A stretch of DNA of 64,000 nt from Oryzobacter faecalis (GCF_046764005.1 NZ_JBKOFW010000003.1:372001-436000); one strand, 5' to 3'; positions 1 through 7,479 are shown, numbered from the stretch's first letter. A program made the numbers and translations. The notes: generated by a model from the sequence alone, not told the origin.

Positions 1-61
1 TGCCGTAGACGCCCTGGGCCGAGGGCGCCGACGCGCCGCGTCGGGTCCGTCTGCTGGTCAT
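1..61 (-). CDS. Partial CDS, N-terminus of a possible MerR-family regulator
   Basis: An ATG on the minus strand at position 61 is preceded by a good ribosome binding site (GGAGG, four to five bases upstream). It opens a frame that runs off the window after 20 residues (MTSRRTRRGASAPSAQ then GVYG). A basic, Ser/Ala-rich leader ending in VYG resembles the start of MerR-type regulators that lie divergently from actinobacterial hsp20 genes, where the text continues as an ISVAAEL-like helix. That resemblance is recalled, and too little sequence is present for a firm family call. The gene diverges from hsp20 across a 126-base spacer containing an AT-rich inverted repeat, which fits a regulator of that heat-shock gene. 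Confidence 0.45.
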   Translation of the reverse strand, partial: MTSRRTRRGASAPSAQGVYG

Positions 62-98
62 GTCCCCTCCGGGGGGTTGCGAGTCCGCGATGGTTGGT

Positions 99-117
99 GC
101 TATATCAAATTTATAGC
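99..117. promoter_or_regulatory. AT-rich inverted repeat, possible operator between the MerR-like gene and hsp20
   Basis: GCTATA and TATAGC (six-base arms, seven-base spacer TCAAATT) form the only AT-rich patch in an otherwise very GC-rich spacer. It lies between the divergent starts at 61 and 188. It does not match the HspR HAIR box (CTTGAGT-N7-ACTCAAG) or CIRCE, so the binding protein is unknown; the divergent regulator is the natural candidate. Confidence 0.4.
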
Positions 118-187
118 GCACACCACAGATCCAGACGAGGATCCGTGGCCCCTCCGGGGGCATCACGACCAGATGGAGGTGATGACG

Positions 188-616
188 ATGCTGATGCGCA
201 CCGACCCCTTCCGTGAGCTCGACAGGATGGCCCAGCAGGCCTTCGGCTCCGTGGGGACCCTCGCCCGACCGGCCGCCATGCCGATCGACGCCTGGCGCGA
301 CGGAGACACCTTCCACGTCGAGCTGGACCTCCCGGGGGTGGACCCGGGCAGCATCGACGTCGACGTCGAGCGCAACGTCCTCACGGTCAAGGCCGAGCGG
401 CGGCCGGCGTCGAACGAGCGCGAGCTGATCGCCGCCGAGCGGCCGCGCGGTGTCTTCAGCCGCCAGCTGTTCCTCGGGGACACCCTCGACACCGACGGCA
501 TCGTCGCCGACTACGAGCACGGGGTCCTGCGACTGCGGATCCCCGTCGCGGAGCGCGCCAAGCCGCGGAAGATCGAGATCGGGCAGCACGAGCAGCGACA
601 GGCCATCTCCGCCTGA
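188..616 (+). CDS. Hsp20/alpha-crystallin small heat-shock protein
   Basis: ATP-independent cytoplasmic holdase that binds unfolding proteins during stress. The 142-residue product has an alpha-crystallin domain from about residue 31 to 135, with the typical core ELDLPGVDPGSIDV, the strand GVLRLRIPV and a C-terminal KIEIG segment. Four in-frame ATGs crowd the 5' end (173, 182, 188, 194). I chose 188 because GGAGG at 175-179 sits eight bases ahead of it, whereas ATG 173 would overlap that ribosome binding site. It diverges from a probable MerR-type regulator, and an inverted repeat at 99-117 lies between them, so stress control by the neighbour is likely. Length and domain are normal for bacterial Hsp18-20. 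Confidence 0.9.
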   Translation: MLMRTDPFRELDRMAQQAFGSVGTLARPAAMPIDAWRDGDTFHVELDLPGVDPGSIDVDVERNVLTVKAERRPASNERELIAAERPRGVFSRQLFLGDTLDTDGIVADYEHGVLRLRIPVAERAKPRKIEIGQHEQRQAISA

Positions 617-633
617 CGAGCCCGGTGGCCGTG

Positions 634-1248
634 ATGACGACCTCACCGGTCGGACCGGCGCGCGCGACCCGCGACCTTCGTGAGGCGGACGCCTTCGTCG
701 ACCTGCTGCTCTCCGACGACGACCTCGTGCGTGCCGAGTTCGACGCCATCGTCCGCGCCGAGCTCGACGCCGTCGTCGACGCCGAGTGGCCGGACCCACC
801 GGCCACCCCGCGGTCGAGCGCGCCGGGGACGGGCCCGGAGGCCGGGCAACCCCTGCGGGTCGGCGCCACCCTCGCCGTGGGCTCCGACCCGCGGGTGGCC
901 CGGCCCGCGCGGCAGCGTGGACCGCCCGACATCCGGCTGACGCTCTCCCGGTGTCACGCCGGGAGGGGAGGACGGGGCGCTCACCGGGTCCGGGACCCGG
1001 GGCGCCTCGCCGCCGCCCGGAGCGCGTCGGGGACGGCCGCGAACAGCCGGTCGGCCTCGTCGACGGTGCGGCCGATCGCCGTGACGCCGACCCGACCTTC
1101 GACGGCCAGCGCGGCCATCATGTGCAGGACGACGCCGACGCCCTGCTCGTGGTCGAAGGCCAGGCCGGCGTCCGCCACGGCCTCGATGGCCCGTCCGGGG
1201 TCCAGGCCGAGCCACACCGGGTCGACCACACCGTCGCTGGAGCGATAG
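634..1248 (+). CDS. Small acidic conserved hypothetical protein with doubtful C-terminus
   Basis: The ATG at 634 opens a frame with an acidic helical segment (DAFVDLLLSDDDLVRAEFDA, then a near-repeat RAELDAVVDAEWP), followed by a Pro/Arg-rich low-complexity tail ending near ARPARQRGPP around position 930. Short proteins with a VRAEFDAIV..EWP core and an ARQRSPP-like end are widespread hypotheticals in actinobacteria; this is recalled, not searched. The open frame continues to 1248 but its last 268 bases lie antisense to the ATP-grasp ligase gene and read as Ser/Arg/Ala noise. The true end is therefore probably near 930-950, reached through a frameshift or a missed stop. No function can be assigned. 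Confidence 0.45.
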   Translation: MTTSPVGPARATRDLREADAFVDLLLSDDDLVRAEFDAIVRAELDAVVDAEWPDPPATPRSSAPGTGPEAGQPLRVGATLAVGSDPRVARPARQRGPPDIRLTLSRCHAGRGGRGAHRVRDPGRLAAARSASGTAANSRSASSTVRPIAVTPTRPSTASAAIMCRTTPTPCSWSKARPASATASMARPGSRPSHTGSTTPSLER

Positions 1249-2465
1249 CAGCGCGGCCCGCCGTCGTGCTCGGCCACCCACCGGCCCCGGTCGGCGTCGT
1301 AGCACCCGGGCACGAGGTGGCGCAGCGCCGCGAAGGAGTGGGACGTCCCACCCTTGCGCAGGTTGAGGTCGAGGGCGTTCAGCCGCCACCCGCCCGCGTC
1401 CTCGACGGCGACGAAGTCCACCGCCAGCCGCCCGACGGCACCGGCCCGGGCGAGCAGCCGGGCGACCGCGCTCACGTGGCGCGCCAGGTCGGCCGCGTAG
1501 GCGCTGTCGGCGGGGAACCGGCTGCCGACGAACTCCTGGCGCTGCGCACCGCCCAGCACCTGCTCGTGGGTGGCGAGGAGGCGGACGCCGCCGCCGGGGA
1601 GGAGGTCGACCTGGGCGCTGGGGCTGGTGACGCGCGGGCCGTCGACGAGCTCCTCGACGACGCCCCCCGCCGCCAGGTCGCGCAGGAACCAGTCGGGCGC
1701 ACCGCGGAGCACCTGCGCGGCGAGGACCGCCTCGCCCAGCGGCTCGCCGCGGTCGTCGCGGGTCGAGACGACCCGGTTGCCGTCGCCCGACCCGCTGTCG
1801 TCCACCTTGACGACCAGGCGGTCGAGGTCCGGGCGGCTGCGCCGCATGCGCGCCACCGCCGCGGCGACGTCGGTGCCGTCGTGGACGCCCTCCTCCCCGC
1901 ACGGGACGGGCACGCCGGCCTCGCGGAACAGGCGGCGCGCCGAGCTCTTGAAGCCGAGCGGCCACATCTGCGGGGCCGGCCCGTTGAGCGGGGCGTCGAG
2001 GGCGACAGCCACCTCGACCTCGGCCGCGGTGACGTTCCACGGCTCGACGAGGGCGACCCGCCCGCCGATCCGGTCGCGGAGCTCGGTGAGGAGGTCGGGC
2101 CGGTCGAGGAGCTTGGCCGCGACCCCTCGGGGGCTGTCGTCCGGCACGACGAGGCACGACAGCCGCCGGCGCACCCCCTCCGGCGCATGGGGGTCGGCGA
2201 GGCGGGCGTGGTAGTCGAGGACGACCTCGCCCGGGTCGCGGCTCGTCACCAGGACGACGTGCACGCCGGGGATCCGCCCGGCCTGCAGGGCGCCGAGGAG
2301 GAAGCGGTGCTCGAGGGCGGCCAGGCGCGAGCGGTAGTGGGACAGGAGAGTGGCGGACATGCTGTACGAGGGCAGGGCGACGACGACGTGCTCCACGGTC
2401 GAGCCCGGCACGTTGGCGTCCAGCGCGTCGCCCAACCGCTCCTGCAGACGCTCGAAGGCACCCAC
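981..2465 (-). CDS. PGM1-related ATP-grasp peptide ligase-like protein
   Basis: ATP-grasp enzymes join a carboxylate to an amine through an acylphosphate. This roughly 494-residue protein resembles the PGM1 ligase family known from pheganomycin peptide biosynthesis. An N-terminal alpha/beta region (VVVALPSYSMS) is followed by a pre-ATP-grasp part and then the nucleotide-binding core DRLVVKVDDSGSGDGNRVVS. Further on are AVDFVAVED and LNALDLNLRKGGTSHSF, the acidic metal-binding and Lys/Arg residues, and a C-terminal domain rich in conserved His and Trp. I place the start at GTG 2465. An upstream ATG at 2606 would overlap the start of the divergent GAF-ANTAR gene and adds low-complexity sequence. 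No precursor peptide or partner biosynthetic gene is adjacent, so the substrate is unknown. Confidence 0.7.
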   Translation of the reverse strand: MGAFERLQERLGDALDANVPGSTVEHVVVALPSYSMSATLLSHYRSRLAALEHRFLLGALQAGRIPGVHVVLVTSRDPGEVVLDYHARLADPHAPEGVRRRLSCLVVPDDSPRGVAAKLLDRPDLLTELRDRIGGRVALVEPWNVTAAEVEVAVALDAPLNGPAPQMWPLGFKSSARRLFREAGVPVPCGEEGVHDGTDVAAAVARMRRSRPDLDRLVVKVDDSGSGDGNRVVSTRDDRGEPLGEAVLAAQVLRGAPDWFLRDLAAGGVVEELVDGPRVTSPSAQVDLLPGGGVRLLATHEQVLGGAQRQEFVGSRFPADSAYAADLARHVSAVARLLARAGAVGRLAVDFVAVEDAGGWRLNALDLNLRKGGTSHSFAALRHLVPGCYDADRGRWVAEHDGGPRCYRSSDGVVDPVWLGLDPGRAIEAVADAGLAFDHEQGVGVVLHMMAALAVEGRVGVTAIGRTVDEADRLFAAVPDALRAAARRPGSRTR

Positions 2466-2604
2466 GAGATCAGGGTAGGGCTGGGCGGACCTGGGGCGAA
2501 GGGTTCGGCCCTCGCCGTCGACCGCTCCTGCCGGAGGTGTGCCGAACCACCCGGTGGGTACGAGGGTCGACAGATGGAGGACCCACGAGGAGGGAGGGAG
2601 ACCC

Positions 2605-3495
2605 ATGGCGTCCAGGCCAGGTGACACCCACGTCCGGCTGCCGCCCGACCACCGCTTCGAGCCCAAGGCGTCGCGCAACCCCGCGGCTCGGGGTCGGGCG
2701 CGCTCGGCCGTGCCCGACGACGTCCCGCCCGGTCGCGCCGGTGAGTGCCGTGAGGCACTCGGGAGGGTGGCCGCCGACCTGCTCCCTGGCTCCGCGGCCG
2801 GCGATGCCCTCGCCCACGTCACGTGGCAGCACGGCCTGCCCGACCTGGACGCCATCGCCGTCGTCGACCACACCGGCGAGCGGCCGGTGGTGGTGGGCAC
2901 GAGCAGTGCCTCCGTCCTGGAGGCGCTCGGCCTCGAGATCCGCCTCGGGCAGGGTCCGGTCTCCTCGTGTGCCGCGATGGGGGAGGCCGTCGTCTGCCGC
3001 GACCTCCGCCACGACCGCCGGTGGACGGCCTTCGGTCGCACCGCCGACGCGCCGGCCCTGCCCTTCCGGCGCTGGGCGGTCCTGCCGATGGGCCTACCCG
3101 GCGAGCGCCCGGTCGGGTCGCTCGTCCTGGCCGCGGTGCGCCCGGGGATCGTGACGCCCGCCGAGCTGGCCACCATCGGGTCACTGGCCGACCGCGGTTC
3201 GCTCACCCTCACCGCCCACCTCGGGGCCGGCCGCGAGGCCCGAGCCGTCCTCGCCATGGACGACGTCCGCGTCGTCGCGATCGCGGTGGGTCGGCTCATG
3301 GAGGCGCACGGCCTCACCGAGGCCGAGGCCCTCACGTGGCTGAGGGACCGTCAGGAGGCCACCGGCACCCGGCTCGTCGACGTGGCAACACCGGTGGCCG
3401 AGGCGTCGCCGTCGACCGGGCCCCGTGGCCACGGCGCCGTCGCCGACCCGGCGGTCCACCGACGACAGGCCGACCGACCTCTCGCCGACGGCTGA
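2605..3495 (+). CDS. GAF-ANTAR regulatory protein
   Basis: GAF-ANTAR proteins sense a signal through GAF and use ANTAR helices to bind paired RNA hairpins and prevent transcription termination. The 296-residue product has a GAF domain at about residues 55-200 (DAIAVVDHTGERPVVVG through WAVLPMGLPG). The C-terminal helical segment IAVGRLMEAHGLTEAEALTW then TRLVDVA matches the ANTAR pattern, although the usual AKG of the first helix is replaced by VGR, so RNA binding may be altered. The ATG at 2605 follows GAGGAGGGAGGGAGACCC, a strong ribosome binding site. The C-terminal 35 residues are low complexity. The divergent neighbour is the PGM1-like ligase gene. No ANTAR target hairpins were recognised nearby. 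Confidence 0.8.
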   Translation: MASRPGDTHVRLPPDHRFEPKASRNPAARGRARSAVPDDVPPGRAGECREALGRVAADLLPGSAAGDALAHVTWQHGLPDLDAIAVVDHTGERPVVVGTSSASVLEALGLEIRLGQGPVSSCAAMGEAVVCRDLRHDRRWTAFGRTADAPALPFRRWAVLPMGLPGERPVGSLVLAAVRPGIVTPAELATIGSLADRGSLTLTAHLGAGREARAVLAMDDVRVVAIAVGRLMEAHGLTEAEALTWLRDRQEATGTRLVDVATPVAEASPSTGPRGHGAVADPAVHRRQADRPLADG

Positions 3496-3556
3496 GCCGA
3501 CCGGCTCCACCGAGCGCCCGGCAACCGTGTGGGCGGGTGCAGGCGACACTGGTCCC

Positions 3557-4165
3557 GTGACCGAACCGCCCGCTCCGTCTCCGACCGACGTCACGGCCGT
3601 CGTCCTCGCCGGCGGCACCTCGCGCCGCTTCGGGTCCGACAAGCTCGCCGCCCCGTTGCGAGGGTCGACGGTGCTCGGTGAGACGCTCGGCGGGCTCGCC
3701 CCGGAATGGGCCGTCGTCGCGGTCGGCCCCGCACGCCCCACCGACCGCTGGGTGACCTGGACGGTGGAGGACCCGCCCGGCGGCGGTCCCCTCGCCGGCC
3801 TCGCGGCCGGGCTCGCCCTCGTCACGACCACGCTCGTCGTCGTCCTCGCAGGGGACGTGCCCGACGGCGGGCCGGCTGCGGTGGAGCTCGTCGAGGCCCT
3901 CCGAGGGGGTCCCGCCGAGGTCGACGCCGTCGTCGCGACCGATCCCGACGGTGTCCCCAACCCGTTGCTCGGCGCGTACCGGGTGGCGGCCGTCCGGGCC
4001 GTGCTGCCCGACACCGCCCACGGCCGGCCGGCGAGGCTCCTGCTCGACCTGCGGCACACCGAGATCCGCGTCGCCTCCGGGATCTCCGACGTGGACACCC
4101 CCGCCGACCTCGCGCGCCTGGGCGGTTCCCGGGCGCGCCGGGGAGGACGTGGCACCCCCACCTGA
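3557..4165 (+). CDS. MobA-like NTP transferase (molybdenum cofactor guanylyltransferase type)
   Basis: Members of this family transfer GMP from GTP to molybdopterin, or other NMPs in related enzymes. The N-terminus VVLAGGTSRRFGSDK contains the nucleotide-binding LAGGxSxRxGxDK signature, followed by VVLAGDVPDGGP in place of the usual acidic metal site. At 202 residues it is normal for MobA. The start is GTG 3557: the hexamer GACACT ends seven bases before it with no Shine-Dalgarno, giving a leaderless start; an upstream ATG in frame lies inside the preceding gene. A molybdate uptake operon is encoded 13 kb downstream, consistent with molybdenum use, but no other cofactor genes are in the window. 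Other sugar or alcohol nucleotidyltransferases share the fold. Confidence 0.75.
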   Translation: MTEPPAPSPTDVTAVVLAGGTSRRFGSDKLAAPLRGSTVLGETLGGLAPEWAVVAVGPARPTDRWVTWTVEDPPGGGPLAGLAAGLALVTTTLVVVLAGDVPDGGPAAVELVEALRGGPAEVDAVVATDPDGVPNPLLGAYRVAAVRAVLPDTAHGRPARLLLDLRHTEIRVASGISDVDTPADLARLGGSRARRGGRGTPT

Positions 4166-4241
4166 CGCCGAACCCTCGCAGCTTCGACACCGCGGTCGGA
4201 TCCTGAGCGTCCGGGAAGAATCCCTGCACCTCGCCCCCGGG

Positions 4242-4257
4242 CGGGAGTACCCTCCCG
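4242..4257. promoter_or_regulatory. Inverted repeat upstream of the anti-sigma gene
   Basis: CGGGAG-TACC-CTCCCG is a perfect six-base palindrome with a four-base loop, 57 bases before the start at 4314. It lies in the 148-base spacer between the tandem MobA-like and anti-sigma genes. It could be a terminator stem without a U tract or an operator; nothing in the sequence decides between them. Confidence 0.3.
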
Positions 4258-4313
4258 AGGAAGACACCCGCGCGACCCTGACGAGCGCACCTGTACGGGG
4301 AAGGACTGCGTTC

Positions 4314-5306
4314 ATGAACCGGAAGAGCACCGGTCGTCCTGGTGCCTCCGACGTGCGGTCGGAGGGGGACGTTCGAAGGGCCGCCGACGACCGGACGGTC
4401 GGCCACGACGGCTACCGCCACGAGGCCCTGTTCTGGTACGGCCTCGACGACTTCCTCGCCGCCACCGTGCCGTTCGTGCTCGACGGTCTCGAGGCCGACG
4501 AGGCGGTCATGGCCGCGGTCGCCCCCTCCCACGTCGCGCCGCTGCGCGATGCGCTGGGCCCGGCGGCGTCCGGGGTGCGGCTCGTCGACATGGGTGAGAT
4601 GGGCGCCAACCCGGCCCGCATCATCCCTGCGTGGCGCGACTTCGCCGACGCCCACGCCGGCCGGGTGATGCGCGGTGTCGGAGAGCCGATCTGGTCCGGC
4701 CGGCGCGCCGACGAGCTCGTCGAGTGCCAGCTGCACGAGGCGTTGCTCGACGAGGCGCTCCCGTCCCACACGCCGTTCTGGCTCCTCTGCCCGTACGACG
4801 CCGACGCCCTCGGGGACGCCGTGCTCGCCGAGGCCCGACGCTCGCACGGCACCGTCGACGGCAGCCCGACCGGGCTGCGCGACGGCGGCCACCCGGCGCA
4901 CCTCTTCGCCGCCGAGCTGCCCTCGGCGCCGGCATCGGCGGTCGTGGTGGCCTTCGACCGCGCCGGCCTGGCCGACGTCCGGAGGATGACCGAGGAGTGG
5001 GCGGCCGCCACCGGGTTCAGTGCGGTGCGGGTCGAGGACCTCGGGCTCGCGGTCCACGAGGTCGCCGTCAACAGCGTCGAGTACGGCGGCGGCCGGGGCG
5101 ACCTGCTGCTCTGGGTCGAGCCGGGCGCGCTCGTCGTCGAGGTGCGGGACGCCGGGCGGATCGACGACCTCTTCGTCGGCCGCCGGGTGCCCGCGTGGGA
5201 CGACGACCACGGCCGCGGGCTCTGGCTCGCGAACCAGCTCTGCGACCTCGTCCAGCTCCGGTCCGGCCCCACGGGGACGACGGTCCGCATCCACACCTGG
5301 CGCTGA
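4314..5306 (+). CDS. RsbA-type anti-sigma regulator (MEDS + HATPase)
   Basis: These proteins combine a sensory MEDS domain with a GHKL ATPase that acts as an anti-sigma kinase in partner-switching stress pathways. The 330-residue product has the MEDS hallmark HEALFWYGLDDFL at about residues 36-48 and further MEDS helices to about 190. A C-terminal HATPase has the N box as VHEVAVNSVEYGGG and a G box DDDHGRGLWLANQLCD. ATG 4314 follows GGGGAAGGACTGCG, an acceptable ribosome binding site. No sigma factor, anti-anti-sigma factor or phosphatase gene is adjacent, so its partner is encoded elsewhere. It could equally be annotated as a histidine-kinase-like ATPase, but no phosphoacceptor His box is present. 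Confidence 0.8.
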   Translation: MNRKSTGRPGASDVRSEGDVRRAADDRTVGHDGYRHEALFWYGLDDFLAATVPFVLDGLEADEAVMAAVAPSHVAPLRDALGPAASGVRLVDMGEMGANPARIIPAWRDFADAHAGRVMRGVGEPIWSGRRADELVECQLHEALLDEALPSHTPFWLLCPYDADALGDAVLAEARRSHGTVDGSPTGLRDGGHPAHLFAAELPSAPASAVVVAFDRAGLADVRRMTEEWAAATGFSAVRVEDLGLAVHEVAVNSVEYGGGRGDLLLWVEPGALVVEVRDAGRIDDLFVGRRVPAWDDDHGRGLWLANQLCDLVQLRSGPTGTTVRIHTWR

Positions 5307-5342
5307 GGGCGGCGGCCCCTCACCCGTCCCGGCGGGGGCCCG

Positions 5343-6809
5343 TCAGTCGTTGAGGCCGGCGAGCTCGAGGACGGCCTCCGGGTCGTCGAGGTCGGGCGTC
5401 GCGAGGAAGACCGTCGACACGCCCGACGCGGCGAGGGCGGCGTGCCGGTCGCGGTGCTGCGCAACGGTTCCCGCGTTCCGTCGGGAGGCGAACGTCGCGG
5501 CTGCCGTCCGGCCGCGGTGACGCTCGACCCGGGCCCACACGTCGTCTCGGTCGCGCCCGACGACCGCCAGGTCGAGGACGGTCACGGCGACCTCCTCCGG
5601 CGCGCGGCCGACGTCGGCGCAGTGTCGCCGCAGGACCTCGACCTTGTGGCGGAGCACCTCCGGGTCGGAGGTCACGAGGTTGCACGCGTCGCCGAGCTCG
5701 GCGGCGATGCGCAGGGTCCGGCGCTCCCCTCCTCCGCCGACGACGACGGGAAGCGGCCCCGTGGGGCGCGGGTACGACGTCGTCTCGGGCAGCTCGATCC
5801 CGGGTGCGGCGAAGGCCTTGGTCCCGGGGGCCCACAGCGCCCGCAGGACGCGGATCGAGAGCTCCAGCTCGTCGAGCCGGGCCCCCGCGGGCGGGAAGGG
5901 CAGGCCGAAGGCGGCGTGCTCGCGCTCCCACCACCCGGCCCCGATGCCGAGGAAGGCGCGCCCGCCGTTGAGGGCCGAGAGCGTGGCCGCCGCCTTCGCC
6001 GTGATGCCCGGCTGCCGGAACGTCACCGGGGTGCACAGCGGCCCGAGGCGCAGCCCGGTGCCGAGGCCCGCGAGCGACCCCAGCGCCACCCACGGCTCGG
6101 GGATCGGGTCCCACGCCCGGCCGACCTGGGGGACCTGGACGAGGTGGTCCATGAGGGCGAGCCCGGCGAACCCGGCCTCGTCGGCGGCCAGGGCGATGCC
6201 GCGCAGCCAGCCCATCGGGTCCTCGCCCCAGGGGAACCGCGCGACCTGGAGGAGGACCTCGACCCCCGTCGAGGCGGTCCGGTCCGGACCGTCCGGTGCC
6301 GTGACATCGCGGCCCGTGGCCCCGGGCGCCGGCGCGGCGGGGGCGTCCCCCGGCTCCGTGACGACGTCGTCCCAGCCCTCGTCGGCGACCTCGGCGACGA
6401 CCTCGCGCACCCGCCGGAGCTGCTGGTCGAGGACGGCCGCCGGCACGGGCCGGTCCCGGGACGCGTTGCGGCGGCGGCACTCCTGCGCCGCGGTGTCGAG
6501 GACGACGACGACCGCCGGGAGGCCGGCGCCCCGTGCCGCGGCCAGCCAGGCCCGGCGTCGCCCGGCATCGAGGCCGAGGGTGTCCACGACCGTCGTGAGG
6601 CGTCGACCGACGCGAGCCGCCACGACCGCCTCGAGCACGGCGAACGCGTCGGCGGAGGCGTCGAGGTCGTGCGGTCCGCTGCCGACCACCCCGCGCAGGG
6701 CGTCGGAGGAGACGACCTCCTCCGCGCGGTAGCGCCGGCCCGCCCAGGTGGACTTGCCCGACCCCGAGGCGCCGACGAGCACGACGAGGGCCGGGTCGGG
6801 GACCGTCAT
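5343..6809 (-). CDS. Fusion of P-loop kinase-like domain and LLM-class flavin/F420 oxidoreductase
   Basis: A single uninterrupted 488-residue frame joins two unrelated enzymes. Residues 1-150 are an AAA-type P-loop domain like polynucleotide or small-molecule kinases (Walker A GASGSGKST at 13-21, then VVSSDALRGVVG and VVDTLGLDAGRRRAW). Residues about 183-488 form a luciferase-like TIM barrel (VARFPWGEDP, ALMDHLVQVP, FLGIGAGWWEREHAAFG, PVVVGGGGERRTLRIAAELG). These barrels commonly use FMN or F420. An Ala/Pro linker at about 152-182 separates the halves. The start is ATG 6809 with CAGACT seven bases upstream and no Shine-Dalgarno. The two activities are seen directly from motifs; the joint substrate is unknown. 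It diverges from a MarR gene across a spacer with an inverted repeat. Confidence 0.85.
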   Translation of the reverse strand: MTVPDPALVVLVGASGSGKSTWAGRRYRAEEVVSSDALRGVVGSGPHDLDASADAFAVLEAVVAARVGRRLTTVVDTLGLDAGRRRAWLAAARGAGLPAVVVVLDTAAQECRRRNASRDRPVPAAVLDQQLRRVREVVAEVADEGWDDVVTEPGDAPAAPAPGATGRDVTAPDGPDRTASTGVEVLLQVARFPWGEDPMGWLRGIALAADEAGFAGLALMDHLVQVPQVGRAWDPIPEPWVALGSLAGLGTGLRLGPLCTPVTFRQPGITAKAAATLSALNGGRAFLGIGAGWWEREHAAFGLPFPPAGARLDELELSIRVLRALWAPGTKAFAAPGIELPETTSYPRPTGPLPVVVGGGGERRTLRIAAELGDACNLVTSDPEVLRHKVEVLRRHCADVGRAPEEVAVTVLDLAVVGRDRDDVWARVERHRGRTAAATFASRRNAGTVAQHRDRHAALAASGVSTVFLATPDLDDPEAVLELAGLND

Positions 6810-6852
6810 GCCCGGCAGTCTGCCGGACCCCGTCCGGCCCGCGTCCCGCCCG

Positions 6853-6899
6853 GGTCGAGGTGTTCGGCCGGTGCCTGGTGCCGCCGGATCACCTCGACC
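6853..6899. repeat. Intergenic inverted repeat, type G
   Basis: GGTCGAGGTG (6853-6862) is matched by CACCTCGACC (6890-6899), with an imperfectly paired GGCCGG/CCGCCGG interior. It lies between the divergent kinase-LLM fusion (start 6809) and MarR (start 6954). It is too far from either -10 hexamer to be a simple core operator, and it cannot be a terminator for genes transcribed away from it. It resembles the other long intergenic palindromes of this window in design but not in sequence. Confidence 0.5.
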
Positions 6900-6953
6900 G
6901 GTCGGTGCGCGACGGACGGTGACGCGTCACGGACATGCGGCTAGCCTGACGGC

Positions 6954-7427
6954 GTGGTGCCCACACCCTGGCTCTCCGCCGAGGAGCAGCGGCTCTGGCG
7001 TGCCTGGCTCGCCGCGGGCAGCGCCCTCTCCGCCGCCCTGCACCGCGACCTCCAGGCCGACGCCGGGCTCTCCCTGCCGGACTTCGACGTCCTCGTCCGG
7101 CTCACCGAGAGCGAGGAGGGCCGCGTGCGCGTCTCCGAGCTGGCGCGCGCCCTCGACTGGGAGCGCAGCCGGCTCTCGCACCACGTGACGCGGATGGAGC
7201 GGCGCGGCCTCGTCGCCCGCGACGACTGCGTCGACGACGGCCGGGGCGCCTACGTCGTCGTCACCGAGGCGGGACGCGCCGCCATCGAGGACGCCGCGCC
7301 GCACCACGTGCGGACCGTCCGCCGCCTCTTCGTCGACGTCCTGACCCCGCAGGAGGTCGCCGCGCTGACGCCCGTGCTCGAACGGGTGCTCGACGGGCTC
7401 GCGGGGGACCGGGACGCCCGGCGCTGA
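6954..7427 (+). CDS. MarR-family transcriptional regulator
   Basis: A 157-residue winged-helix repressor. Residues about 36-100 carry the DNA-binding region (SLPDFDVLVRL, VSELARALDWERSRLSHHVT, RMERRGLVARDDC, then DGRGAYVVVTEAG as the wing). The family binds small phenolic or oxidised ligands and usually controls an adjacent gene. Start GTG 6954 is six bases after TAGCCT with no Shine-Dalgarno, a leaderless arrangement; an alternative GTG is at 6957. The divergent neighbour is the kinase-LLM oxidoreductase fusion, a plausible target because MarR regulators often control flavin-dependent redox enzymes. The ligand is unknown. Confidence 0.88.
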   Translation: MVPTPWLSAEEQRLWRAWLAAGSALSAALHRDLQADAGLSLPDFDVLVRLTESEEGRVRVSELARALDWERSRLSHHVTRMERRGLVARDDCVDDGRGAYVVVTEAGRAAIEDAAPHHVRTVRRLFVDVLTPQEVAALTPVLERVLDGLAGDRDARR

Positions 7428-7465
7428 CCCCCCGGCACCTGCGTCGTCCACAGATTCTCCCGAAC

Positions 7466-7479
7466 ACCGGAATGTCACG
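7466..7479 (+). promoter_or_regulatory. Shared promoter motif ACCGGAATGTNACG (copy 1, upstream of M23 peptidase)
   Basis: ACCGGAATGTCACG occurs here and ACCGGAATGTGACG occurs at 62345-62358; both lie upstream of GTG-initiated secreted cell-wall peptidases. In both cases a TAC(C/G)GT -10-like hexamer and a short leader with GATC follow. The motif loosely resembles MtrA-type GTNAC half sites, which control wall hydrolases in actinobacteria. The factor is inferred, not shown. Confidence 0.5.

Noticed and set aside
981..3495. A pheganomycin-type biosynthetic gene cluster
   Set aside because: There is a PGM1-like ligase but no precursor peptide, no non-proteinogenic amino-acid genes and no exporter in the flanks.
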